A DNA stretch of 64,000 bases from Pseudomonadota bacterium (lineage in GTDB: Bacteria > Pseudomonadota > Gammaproteobacteria > Burkholderiales > Gallionellaceae): NCBI GenBank assembly GCA_021782365.1, contig JAJXVB010000002.1:62001-126000 (forward strand), in the 5' to 3' direction. The translations under genes were made by a program, and so were the position numbers. This document shows positions 40,001 to 48,054 of the stretch, piece by piece; the stretch's first letter is position 1; each line of letters opens with the position of its first letter. The notes under the pieces are model-generated. The model worked only from the letters and a program-made list of their open reading frames with translations, searched no databases and was not told the origin of the DNA.

Positions 40001-40160
40001 GTTCCCCTTCTTCGACGGCCTTCTGGAATGGCATATGCTCCAAGCCGTACAAGGGGTTGTGATGAATGAAGGTCCGCATTGGCCAGAAGTTAGGAATCGG
40101 CTCGCCAGCCACATGCGCCATCGCGCGTATACGCAGTCGCGTGCCCAATGCGCACTTCAT
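37047..40160 (-). CDS. dabA: DabA1, cytosolic subunit of a DAB inorganic-carbon uptake complex (UPF0753/DUF2309)
   Basis: 1037 residues, the long version of the family. The beta-carbonic-anhydrase-like zinc site is intact: Cys460 and Asp462 in FCIDVRSE, His719 in LTGHGSTSENN and Cys734 in LDCGACGG, with the same spacings as Cys351/Asp353/His524/Cys539 of the Halothiobacillus protein. It would hydrate CO2 to bicarbonate in one direction, driven by cation flow through DabB. GGAGG lies 7 bases before the ATG, which overlaps the upstream gene by 4 bases. Confidence 0.94.
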   Translation of the reverse strand: MKCALGTRLRIRAMAHVAGEPIPNFWPMRTFIHHNPLYGLEHMPFQKAVEEGERLFHGSGHLPRATYQRYLAQKKIDLGTLSSQIERFIANQPHIPGVDLPRLLNTLATKISEPLSIHLSVADAKDIHAELKGKALPQTEVMNDWLKEKLKSEIPPTRPVYAIVDELFGTEIGMSLDELVIKSCLDFFDEGQSVWQMPGREQGLFRAWSALAQQNLRLFIRGLHVKNILGADDTPEGIISHVMTELGVPEDAWLDYFTCELTRLHGWAGFIRWRSGAKHYHWSRNFPAGMVDYLAIRLVLGLALLREHAQSKGTPASLPDLMRLIDERPAEIYLRREFHGGHVLPVLAREVEEAICSDSESRISRLMPTYLARKRAQEARHYAARLHSLADMAGMLKHIEQLGTLEFNQLLEILMRFEKDEGQMWLNAQETHFMSRLLADLDLASQKPREKRPFAQVMFCIDVRSERIRRHLEKVGDYQTYGIAGFFGIPVGFIGLDKGSETQLCPVVVSPKNLVLELAIARNPEEQALASVLEQVFHELKASIVSPFITVEAIGMLFGLDMFGKSFAPLAYNRWRQRLHPERLDSRLLLDKLSREEADSIIRSLQRAMIVKAIGRDLGIEREAITDEMIRELRETALGNHSGPTVFAHQFKLNAQTEHNFLDRLQRVYRINSGYTQIQLERLGRIGFTLDEQVHFVSQALRSIGLTKDFSRFVLLTGHGSTSENNPYESALDCGACGGNHGIVNARVLAQIANKPTVRERLREQGIEIANDTWFIPAFHNTTTDELKLYDLSLLPPSHLVYLERLNNGLRAASRLCAAERMPTLNDSSHAENPAEAYRHAQRNSMDWSQVRPEWGLSRNASFLIGRRHLTEQLNLDGRVFLHSYDYRCDPKARLLENILTGPLVVGQWISMEHYFSAVDNIHYGSGSKVYHNVAGLFGVMTGNLSDLRTGLPAQTVLKNGEPYHEPMRLLTVIEAPFEHAKQAIEGVVKVRNLVHNGWVRMAIADPETGAFYIFEEGAWQLWDAHKKDLREKEIAA

Positions 40161-40897
40161 AATGCACCTCCCGTGATGTAAATCCCTGTGACGACGAAAG
40201 CGCAGAGCACACTCATGTATAGCAAGGTGGATTTGCGTCCCAGATCAGGCATGCCATGCCGACGATCAGCACCGAACACAAAGCCCTGAAGCAATTTGGT
40301 GGCAGCCCAGCTCCAAAACAGCCAGATGATCGACACGGCAGCAGCGGCTGGCCAGCTTTGCCGCTGCAGCAAATTCAGCATTGCAAAAAAGCCGGGTGAG
40401 GGCGGTGTGGCGATAGCGGCGAACACCGTGACCACAAGCAGGATCGACAATCTTGGCATGCTGCTGGCGAGCCCTCCATACAAGCCTGCATATGCAGCGC
40501 CGAAGCGTTTGACCAGGGGGCCGGTCAGGAGGGTCAGAAGCGCTGCCGGCAGGCTGAACCAAAGCGCGAAGAAATGCATTTCGATCGGAGCATGGTGAGC
40601 CGCCAATCCCCAGGTTAATGCCAGGGAAGAAGAAGCGAGAAATCCTGCCCAAAGTCCAAGGTCGCGTATGGTCAATAAACGCAATGCATAATGGGCAGAA
40701 CTGATGAGCGCCCATATCACCATGTATCCTGGGATGGCCTGGTTTGTGAAAGACAATGCGACTATCCCGATCTGCGGCCAAAGCAACAAGAGTAGAAAGC
40801 GCGCATAGGGATTACTGAGCCGCATCAGCATGCCATTCAAAACGATGCTGAATGGAAACAATGGGAGAAAAATTGCAGCAGCAAGCGTCAATGCCAT
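40157..40897 (-). CDS. Multi-pass membrane protein between dabB1 and dabA1
   Basis: 246 residues with about six to seven hydrophobic segments and no clear catalytic motif. It starts one base after the dabB1 stop and overlaps dabA1 by 4, so it is probably part of the same complex. Segments such as FAAIATPPSPGFFAMLNLL resemble complex I antiporter subunits (the conserved TPP/PP region of NuoM/NuoN-like proteins), suggesting a small third membrane subunit. The two-gene DAB systems I recall lack it. Confidence 0.72.
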   Translation of the reverse strand: MALTLAAAIFLPLFPFSIVLNGMLMRLSNPYARFLLLLLWPQIGIVALSFTNQAIPGYMVIWALISSAHYALRLLTIRDLGLWAGFLASSSLALTWGLAAHHAPIEMHFFALWFSLPAALLTLLTGPLVKRFGAAYAGLYGGLASSMPRLSILLVVTVFAAIATPPSPGFFAMLNLLQRQSWPAAAAVSIIWLFWSWAATKLLQGFVFGADRRHGMPDLGRKSTLLYMSVLCAFVVTGIYITGGAL

Positions 40898-40898
40898 A

Positions 40899-42578
40899 TC
40901 ACACCCACCTCAACAAAACATTCATCCGCTGTGATAGTCTCAGTATGCCTTGTGTCAGCCATGTATACACATCGGAAACATAAAACTCGCGCGAGATCAA
41001 TGAGTAAACTGCCAGTCGTGCGGCGGATGTATTGCCGCTTTTCTGCTTGCCATTGGCGGTGGAGTAATAGACTGCAATCCAGCCCAACACGATGGTTGCG
41101 GTGAGAATTGCCACCAGCGTTTCAAACGTACCGATTGGAATGCTCGCCGCTGCATAGATGCGATTTCTCAGCGCTTCGTCCGGATAGAGGAACAAGTTGA
41201 ACGCGTGCTCGATGACGGTATAGCCGAAGACTACGATGATCAAAGACAGAATGATCATCGCCATCAGACGCCAGGGATTGTCGGCACGCAGGCGATAGGT
41301 GGCAAACAGCAATTGTGCTCCGGTAGCCCAGCCGAAAAACAACAGGATGACGGCACCCTGCTGGCCGATGAAATCGCCGGCCACCAGCCATCTCGACACC
41401 CACAGCACCAGAAAGGGAACCACGACCGTCACTGCCGCAGCGACTACCCAGGGCATACGCGAGGCGATCGGTTTACGCTCAACCACAAATGTGTATATGT
41501 CGTCGTGCGGCACCCCATCCTGCTTGCGTGCATTGCCGATCATGCTTCCGGCATCGAGAAATAGAGTACCCTTGAACAGGCCGTGTGCAACCAGATGATA
41601 AATTGCAAGCGAAAATGCGCCGACTCCGCACTCGACGAACATGAAGCCCATCTGCCCCATGGTCGAATATCCCAGGGATTTTTTTATGTCGTTCTGAGTC
41701 AGCATCAGCACAGAGCCCATGATCGCAGTGATCATGCCCACGGCGAACACGATATGCAGCACGAATCCCGCATGTATGAACACTGGCGCGAAACGATTGA
41801 TGATGAAGCCGCCAGCATTGACGATCCCTGCATGCATCAGTGCTGAAACGGGCGTAGGTCCTTCCATGGTGTAAGGCAGCCAGGTGTGTAGCGGGAACTG
41901 TGCCGATCGCGCGAAAGCACTCAGCGCGATCAGCATGGCAACCACGAACGTCAAGGGTAATCCGAAAACGGTTTGCGCGTCAGGATTGGCGGTAATGTGC
42001 TCGAACAGCGTGGGAATTGCAAAAGTGCCATATGCACGGTATAGCAATACTGAAGCGAGGATCAATGGAAGATCACCCACGCGATAGGTAAAAAACGACC
42101 AAAACGCATATCGCTGAGCGGCGGGACGCACGAGATCATGGCCAAGCAGAAAATAAAGCAGCACGCCGATCAAGTGCCATGCAACGAGCAATGTGATGAG
42201 ATCGCCTGCTGCTACCATCAATAAAATGGATGCCGTCATCAAATCCAGCAGTATGTAGAAGCGGGCATAGCCAGGCTCTTCAGCCATGTACCGCACTGCA
42301 TAAATGTGCACCACAAGGCTGATTCCACTAACCGCCATGGCCATCACGCTGGTTAGAGGATCGAGATAAAGGCTGCCCCAGGCCTGGCCGGATGAAAGCC
42401 AGTGTGTGTGGGGATGGAACAAATATACCGCGAGCGAAATGCCGGCGATTACAAATGTCAGGGCGCTCAAACTTACGCTCACTCTTGCGACGCTATGCCG
42501 CTTTCCATTCGGCAGCAGCAGAATCAGCAAGGCTGACAGCAAGGGTGTGGCCAAAAGCAAGGCAATAAGCTGGTTCAC
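40899..42578 (-). CDS. dabB: DabB1, NuoL-like cation channel subunit of the DAB complex
   Basis: 559 residues, about 13-14 membrane segments, of the proton-antiporter (NuoL/MrpA) family. FARSAQFPLHTWLPYTMEGP and PVSALMHAGIVNAGG carry the conserved Lys/His/Glu region for proton movement. It would supply the ion flow that makes DabA1 unidirectional. First gene of dabB1-membrane protein-dabA1-PII. Confidence 0.92.
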   Translation of the reverse strand: MNQLIALLLATPLLSALLILLLPNGKRHSVARVSVSLSALTFVIAGISLAVYLFHPHTHWLSSGQAWGSLYLDPLTSVMAMAVSGISLVVHIYAVRYMAEEPGYARFYILLDLMTASILLMVAAGDLITLLVAWHLIGVLLYFLLGHDLVRPAAQRYAFWSFFTYRVGDLPLILASVLLYRAYGTFAIPTLFEHITANPDAQTVFGLPLTFVVAMLIALSAFARSAQFPLHTWLPYTMEGPTPVSALMHAGIVNAGGFIINRFAPVFIHAGFVLHIVFAVGMITAIMGSVLMLTQNDIKKSLGYSTMGQMGFMFVECGVGAFSLAIYHLVAHGLFKGTLFLDAGSMIGNARKQDGVPHDDIYTFVVERKPIASRMPWVVAAAVTVVVPFLVLWVSRWLVAGDFIGQQGAVILLFFGWATGAQLLFATYRLRADNPWRLMAMIILSLIIVVFGYTVIEHAFNLFLYPDEALRNRIYAAASIPIGTFETLVAILTATIVLGWIAVYYSTANGKQKSGNTSAARLAVYSLISREFYVSDVYTWLTQGILRLSQRMNVLLRWV

Positions 42579-42689
42579 TTGATCAACGTCCCTATGTGAA
42601 TCTGGTTTATGGATGTGTCAATCGCGCCGAAATGCCGGCACTTTGAAGTGCCGGGCGAGGGCACTGAACAATCCTAAAGGCGTCAATCC

Positions 42690-42715
42690 ATAAATAACAA
42701 TCGTAATTTCTTATG
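42690..42715 (-). promoter_or_regulatory. Candidate CbbR operator upstream of dabB1
   Basis: The plus strand reads ATAAATAACAATCGT followed by AATTTCTTATG; 22 of 26 positions match the cbbL site (26543-26568). It is 112 bp from the dabB1 ATG. A -10-like TAGGAT lies at 42671-42676, with the same 13-bp gap as at cbbL. The rest of the 237-bp region 42579-42815 holds only a small inverted repeat (cggcactt/aagtgccg, 42634-42651). Confidence 0.6.
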
Positions 42716-42815
42716 AAAACGATAAATGTGGTTGATAGACAATCCTGGCTAAATGGGAATTTGACGATTCAAATGCGTTAATCTAAAAAGATCGATGAGG
42801 ATTGGGCGGGCCAAG

Positions 42816-43679
42816 TCAAGGGTTGCAAAAATCGCAACGGCCTGGATCGGCATGAGCCAATCCTTGCACCTTACAGGTCTCGCGATGCGCACACTTGATG
42901 CAGCCGTATACGATTGCACTGGTTTCCCGTGTCGGCGCACCGCAATCCGCGCAAGGAAGACCGGCGACACGTTCAAATTGCCAGTAACCTGGCGTGCCGC
43001 AGGATGGGCACAACGATGCAAGCCTAGCTGCAAGGTTCGCTGCAGCAAGGCCGATATTCGCCATGCGCTGAGGATTCGCATGGGCCCTGCCTTCTGTCTC
43101 GACAAAAACCATGCCCGCTTCTGTCAAAGCAGATGCAAAAGCGGATTCCAGAGCCAGCCAATTGGAAAGCCCTTTATGTATGCGCCGGTCATGTTCATCC
43201 TGGGGGCGGAGTGCAAGTTGCTGTCCAGGAAAGCCCACCTCGCGCGCAAAGGCTTCGAGCTTCGACCGGTCGTTGGTGAGAAGATGGCGGAAATTTCCCT
43301 GGCTCTGCGAGATTCCCACCACTTCCAGATCGCGCACCGAATCGATGAACACGATCAGCTCCAAGTTCCAGGGTGTCAAGCCTATGAAGGGATCGGGCAG
43401 GAAGGCGCCTTCGCTTCCGAGCCCGAACGGCAGCCCGGAAAGACCCATCGCGATGCGCGCCTTTCTTCTGGCAGCATCGAGCTGCGTTCCGCTGCGCTGA
43501 ACATCCATCGTGAAGGTGCCGAGAAGGTCGGTATCGTAATCGTCTACATGACGCACGCGACATCCCAGCGCCTCCTCCAGGACCGGGTTGATCACGCGCT
43601 GCTTGCCATGTTTGGTCAGCAGCGCGATCTCCTTTCCGGCATAGAACCGCACCATCCCCGGTTTTTGCTCAGGCGCCAT
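42816..43679 (-). CDS. DUF6671-type zinc-ribbon protein in the second DAB operon
   Basis: 287 residues. The N-terminal region (FYAGKEIALLTKHGKQRVI, then TDLLGTFTMDVQR and GSEGAFLPDPF) matches what I recall of DUF6671, an uncharacterised family. The C-terminal 75 residues hold zinc-ribbon cysteines: CPSC, CADC, CIKC, then C and CDFC. It begins 14 bp after dabA2 and should be co-transcribed with it. No function is known; linkage suggests a role in zinc supply, assembly or control of DAB, which is speculation. Confidence 0.72.
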   Translation of the reverse strand: MAPEQKPGMVRFYAGKEIALLTKHGKQRVINPVLEEALGCRVRHVDDYDTDLLGTFTMDVQRSGTQLDAARRKARIAMGLSGLPFGLGSEGAFLPDPFIGLTPWNLELIVFIDSVRDLEVVGISQSQGNFRHLLTNDRSKLEAFAREVGFPGQQLALRPQDEHDRRIHKGLSNWLALESAFASALTEAGMVFVETEGRAHANPQRMANIGLAAANLAARLASLCPSCGTPGYWQFERVAGLPCADCGAPTRETSAIVYGCIKCAHRETCKVQGLAHADPGRCDFCNP

Positions 43680-43693
43680 GCTTCCTCACTTCC

Positions 43694-46258
43694 TCAGGCT
43701 TTTTGCCAGTCCGAATTGGCAACGCGCCGGTAAACCGTGCCATCGTCGCTGATGCGGAACAGGTGCAGCCAGCCATTTTCCACGAGCTGACGCACCAGAT
43801 CGTGGCGGGAAATGATATCGTCCATCTTTGCTTGAGGCGCCTCTATGAACACTGAAAGGCGCAGCGGCTCATGCACCCAGCGCTTGCCGTCGTGCAGAGA
43901 CTGCATCGGCAGGCCTACGCGCAGGTCGCCGCCATTGCCTTCCAGCACACCGATGGCGCCTCCCACCACATTGTGCAGCACCTTGTTTCCGCTGCCGAAG
44001 CGGGGATTGTCCACTACCGAACCGTAATACTGCATGTTGATCCAGTTCGCCACGACCATGGGAGCGGTCATGATCAGCTCGAGGATATTGAAGCCCTCGT
44101 CCTTCTGCCACACATACTCGTGCAGAAACGCGCGGCCGCCCAGATCCATGCCGGCAGTGCGCGGGCGCGGCGCAGCGATGAAGGCAGCGTTGTTGGCGAG
44201 AGCCCATTCAGGGCGCACCTGCGACCAGTCACGGCTGCGCTGGCGCACGTTTTGTGCAACCTCCTTGTCTGGAAGACCGGCAATACCCAGCAGGGCGGAA
44301 CGCTCCATGCGCGCAAGGTCGCCTGCCTGTTCCAGCCACTGCCTAAGCTGCGCCAAGTCCTGAGAGAGGGCTGCCGGCACATCGTCGGCGTCATAAAGGC
44401 GAACATCGTCAGTGGTGGTATCATGCAAACCGGCAATAAACCATGTGTCTGCCGGAATGTGTATGCCTTTCTTGTCCAAACCGCTGCGGACCTTCAGATC
44501 GTTCATCAACGCGGCAACAACCCTGGCGCTGGCTTCCCCGGTCTGACCTGCGCATGCACCGCAGTCCAGACCGGTAGCATGTGGATTGTTGACCGAGGTG
44601 CTGCCGTGTCCTGCAAGCAGCACCAGACGTCCGAAGTTCTCGGTCATGGCCATGGCGCGCAGTATGCGTTCGGCATGTTCTGTCCTATCTGACTGGGGAA
44701 TGCCCGAATCTTTATGTTGTGGGCAACACTGCGCCTGGGGCATCGCTTCCAAGGTCGGACCTATGCGGTCGATGTCCTGTTTCGCAATGCCATGACTGTT
44801 AGGATCAGGCACCGGGCGTGTCCAGCCTAAGCTGTCGGTCAGCAATTTGGGGGCGTAGCTCAATCCTGCCGCCTCGACGAAGGAAAAACATGAAGATGCC
44901 GAAAGCTTGAAACCTTTCCATGCCTTCGACAGTCCGATGCGTTGACGGCGCTGCTCGAGCATGTTCAAGGTATCGCCACCCTTGACTCTATCGTAGATAC
45001 GGTACGCTGGATTGAAGATAATCGGCACATGGGTTCGACCGACGCTTGAACCCAAAGGGACATGCTCTATGAAGATACCAAAGAAACCGGCGAAACCCAC
45101 CGTCTGCACCATAGGCGCGACCGTTTCCAGGGAACGGCGATAGACTTCGGAGCGCACGTCGATGCAGAATGCCGCCTGCGCCGCAGGACGAATTTTTTGG
45201 CCGATGCTCGGCGCACCGCTCAGTCCGGAAATGACGCTGCGCTGAAATCCGATTTCCATGGCATTGAGCATGATGCGATCGATTTCAGCCGCAGCCTTGC
45301 GCTTGGCCGAAGGGGGGCGCATGCTGGCTGCCAGCATTTCGCGCCAGCGCGCAACCAGGGCCGGGGAGCGCTTCTCACCGAAAAGCAGCATGTCCCAAGC
45401 CAGGCGGATGGCCAGCAAGTCGACGATGGAATCGTCCCGCCCGCCAGTCAGTTCAGCCTGCCAGCGAAGATATCTGGCCCATGCAGCCCATCCGCCGATG
45501 CTCATCAGCGAGGCATGCAGGTAGCGCTCCACCGCTGCGCCGGAAATGCCTAGCAATTCGATGGCCTGTGCAATCGCTGCGCGCGGATCGGCAGGGAGAC
45601 TGGCAACCGCTTTGCGGAATTTGTGCAGGCCCATCATTGCCGGGCTGCGGTCTATTGCGGCTGCCTTGCACCAGGACGCATAAAGCGAAATATCTCGCCA
45701 GGGCATCGCGACGATGGACTGGCCCAGGTCGAAATAGGCTGCACAGTGCAGACTGATGCGCTCTGTAACGAAGCTAGACCAAAGGCCGCCCTCCACACGC
45801 TCCAGCACCTCGCTTACAGCGGCCATGCCCAATTTGGCGCGTGGCGCCTCGGTAGCCAGGGCGCGTTCCACGGATTCGGCATCCAGCTGACTGCTACATC
45901 TGGTGATGGCCTGTCGGATGTCATCGCGGCTAATGCGACCAATTGCCAGCTGCTCGCGGTAATAATCGCGCGACATGTAAAGGCTGTTGCCGGTAATGCG
46001 CGCCAGGGTATCCGATGCCTCCTGGAAACTATGGTCGCTCAATCCGAAGAAGGGATTAACCGCAATAAAGTTCTTCAATGGCCAAAGCGGCGCGATTCTA
46101 GAACAAGCGCTATCGATACAACTGTTAAGCCCCGCGGCATCCAGTTTTGTTAAAGTATTCGATGCGTGAACATTGATAGAACCCTCAGATAAATTGGCGT
46201 CTGCTTTTGCTGTTGACTCTTGCTGTCCTTGCAGGGCGATGGCGTCTTTCATGTTCAT
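43694..46258 (-). CDS. dabA: DabA2, cytosolic subunit of a second DAB complex (UPF0753/DUF2309)
   Basis: 854 residues. The zinc site is intact: Cys365 and Asp367 (FCIDVRSE), His551 (LAGHGSTSVNN) and Cys566 (LDCGACAG). I place the start at 46258 (MNMKDAIALQ) because GGAG lies 6 bases upstream and the dabB2 stop ends 2 bases before; an open frame extends to 46507 but overlaps dabB2 coding sequence. It differs clearly from DabA1, lacking about 180 residues, so the two are distinct subfamilies rather than a recent duplication. Confidence 0.94.
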   Translation of the reverse strand: MNMKDAIALQGQQESTAKADANLSEGSINVHASNTLTKLDAAGLNSCIDSACSRIAPLWPLKNFIAVNPFFGLSDHSFQEASDTLARITGNSLYMSRDYYREQLAIGRISRDDIRQAITRCSSQLDAESVERALATEAPRAKLGMAAVSEVLERVEGGLWSSFVTERISLHCAAYFDLGQSIVAMPWRDISLYASWCKAAAIDRSPAMMGLHKFRKAVASLPADPRAAIAQAIELLGISGAAVERYLHASLMSIGGWAAWARYLRWQAELTGGRDDSIVDLLAIRLAWDMLLFGEKRSPALVARWREMLAASMRPPSAKRKAAAEIDRIMLNAMEIGFQRSVISGLSGAPSIGQKIRPAAQAAFCIDVRSEVYRRSLETVAPMVQTVGFAGFFGIFIEHVPLGSSVGRTHVPIIFNPAYRIYDRVKGGDTLNMLEQRRQRIGLSKAWKGFKLSASSCFSFVEAAGLSYAPKLLTDSLGWTRPVPDPNSHGIAKQDIDRIGPTLEAMPQAQCCPQHKDSGIPQSDRTEHAERILRAMAMTENFGRLVLLAGHGSTSVNNPHATGLDCGACAGQTGEASARVVAALMNDLKVRSGLDKKGIHIPADTWFIAGLHDTTTDDVRLYDADDVPAALSQDLAQLRQWLEQAGDLARMERSALLGIAGLPDKEVAQNVRQRSRDWSQVRPEWALANNAAFIAAPRPRTAGMDLGGRAFLHEYVWQKDEGFNILELIMTAPMVVANWINMQYYGSVVDNPRFGSGNKVLHNVVGGAIGVLEGNGGDLRVGLPMQSLHDGKRWVHEPLRLSVFIEAPQAKMDDIISRHDLVRQLVENGWLHLFRISDDGTVYRRVANSDWQKA

Positions 46259-46259
46259 T

Positions 46260-47915
46260 TCAATCTCCATGTGAGGTAAGGGTGGCAAAGGGTGCGGGCG
46301 GAACGCCTGGCTGAATTGCCGGGCTTGGCCAAACGCGCTGCAACAGTCTGGTGATGTACACGTCGATGTAAAGGCCGTTGTAAAGGTGCATGTAGAGTCC
46401 GTCGCCCAACACCGTAGGAGCGTACTTGAGCACTTGCTGCAGAAGTGAAAGTGCCAGGAAGACACCCACGATGACCATAGCCAGGCCTGTGTGGAAAGGA
46501 TCGGCAACTACCAGGGCCGGCAGCACGCTGTTAGCCAGAGCCATTTTGAAAAGGGCATGCAGCGCGAAATAGGAAAGGGAGACGACAGCACTCATGGCGA
46601 GCCCGCGCAGCACCAGGGCACTGCTGTTTACCGCACTGGCACTCTGCAGGATCAGCTGGCTTACGGCGATTGCGACGATGGCCCCAGCTGCAATGAGCGC
46701 CGGCTTCTCTTCAAAAGTGATGCCGAATGCGACTCCGACCGCAACCGCCATGATGCCTCCTGCAAGCAGTGATGCCAACATACGTCCTGGCTTGAATCCA
46801 CCGGAAGCGTAGGGCATTGCCGGGCCACGAAAAGCATCCACGCCGCTGCCCGATGCCAGGAAGGCATGCGCCTTGTATAGCGAATGTGCCACAAGGTGCA
46901 GCATGGCAAGACTATAAAGACCTAAGCCGCACTCAAGAAGCATGAACCCCATCTGCGCAGTTGTAGACCAGGCTAGGGAAACCTTGATACTGGTCTGGGT
47001 GAGCATCACCAGGGAAGCCAACGCCAAAGTCAGCAGTCCGATGATCGACAGCGTGTCGAGTGCAATACCGGAATAGGACATGATCGGGCTCATGCGGATG
47101 ACAAGAAACGCCCCTGCGTTGACGATTCCGGCATGAAGAAGAGCTGACACAGGTGTCGGTGCTTCCATAACCTGAATAAGCCAGCCATGGAATGGAAACT
47201 GGGCGGACTTGAGCGCAGCGCTCAACACCACCAGGAGGCTTGCAGCCACCAATCCTGAGGGCAGAGGACCTTTCATCTCTGCCATGTGCGAAAAGATCTC
47301 GCTGAATTCCAAGGTATGCAGCGTCGAACCGATCAGGAAAATCGACAGCAGCAAGCTTACATCACTAATGCGGCTCGCGATGAACTTCTTGTGTGCTGAA
47401 AGAATGGCAGCAGGCCTTTCGCGGTAAAACATCAGAAGTTGATGCAGGCAAAGGCTGGTCGAAATCCAGGCGAGCGAGAACATGAGCAGGTTTCCGGACA
47501 CGATCAGGGTCAGGATCGAGGCCAGGGTTAGGGTTAGCCACTTGTGAAAGCGACCCTGATTGGGATCACCGTCAAGATAGTTGCGCGCATAAAGCGACAC
47601 GATCGCGCCCACAAATGAGACGAGCAGCAGCATGATTATAGTGACGCTGTTGACATAGATGCTGATCGAAAATGAGCCTATATCCCCGGGCAGGGCATAA
47701 GAGAACAGTTTCCAAGCGTGGGCCATACCAAACAAATATGTGACCCCTGCTGCCAGGGCGCTGGCAAAAGTCAGCCAGGCAGCACCCACATTCATCCGAG
47801 CCATCATGCTTGGACGCGCATTGGCTAGGCTCGCAGGTGTAAGGCCGACCAACCAAAGCAATGCCGGAGCGAATAGGATGAGCGCTGGAATAAAGGTACT
47901 CACTGTCGTTATCAT
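46260..47915 (-). CDS. dabB: DabB2, NuoL-like cation channel subunit of the second DAB complex
   Basis: About 551 residues, proton-antiporter family with many membrane segments; LKSAQFPFHGWLIQVMEAP and PVSALLHAGIVNAGA are the conserved transport motifs. The start at 47915 (MITTVSTFIP) is supported by AAGGAG 7 bases upstream. It is the first gene of dabB2-dabA2-DUF6671, divergent from a LysR gene with 139 bp between starts. Confidence 0.92.
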   Translation of the reverse strand: MITTVSTFIPALILFAPALLWLVGLTPASLANARPSMMARMNVGAAWLTFASALAAGVTYLFGMAHAWKLFSYALPGDIGSFSISIYVNSVTIIMLLLVSFVGAIVSLYARNYLDGDPNQGRFHKWLTLTLASILTLIVSGNLLMFSLAWISTSLCLHQLLMFYRERPAAILSAHKKFIASRISDVSLLLSIFLIGSTLHTLEFSEIFSHMAEMKGPLPSGLVAASLLVVLSAALKSAQFPFHGWLIQVMEAPTPVSALLHAGIVNAGAFLVIRMSPIMSYSGIALDTLSIIGLLTLALASLVMLTQTSIKVSLAWSTTAQMGFMLLECGLGLYSLAMLHLVAHSLYKAHAFLASGSGVDAFRGPAMPYASGGFKPGRMLASLLAGGIMAVAVGVAFGITFEEKPALIAAGAIVAIAVSQLILQSASAVNSSALVLRGLAMSAVVSLSYFALHALFKMALANSVLPALVVADPFHTGLAMVIVGVFLALSLLQQVLKYAPTVLGDGLYMHLYNGLYIDVYITRLLQRVWPSPAIQPGVPPAPFATLTSHGD

Positions 47916-47994
47916 TTTTAAACTCCTTAAAGTTGATCGCACGCATTTTTGACGTGTTGATGGCAAGTTTAGGAATTAACCTGCTAAAATAATA

Positions 47995-48009
47995 ATGAAT
48001 AATTATTAT
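47995..48009 (-). promoter_or_regulatory. Candidate LysR-type operator upstream of dabB2
   Basis: The plus strand reads ATGAATAATTATTAT, identical to the site upstream of csoS2 and 80 bp from the dabB2 ATG. It sits between divergent dabB2 and its LysR gene, so it may also control the regulator itself. Confidence 0.6.
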
Positions 48010-48054
48010 AAAAATGATAGCCTAATGGCTATACATTATTTAAGGACCATAATC

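Noticed and set aside
46261..46507. N-terminal extension of dabA2 to base 46507
   Set aside because: It overlaps dabB2 coding sequence, encodes Cys/Ser/Thr-rich sequence unlike the family, and a good ribosome site precedes 46258.
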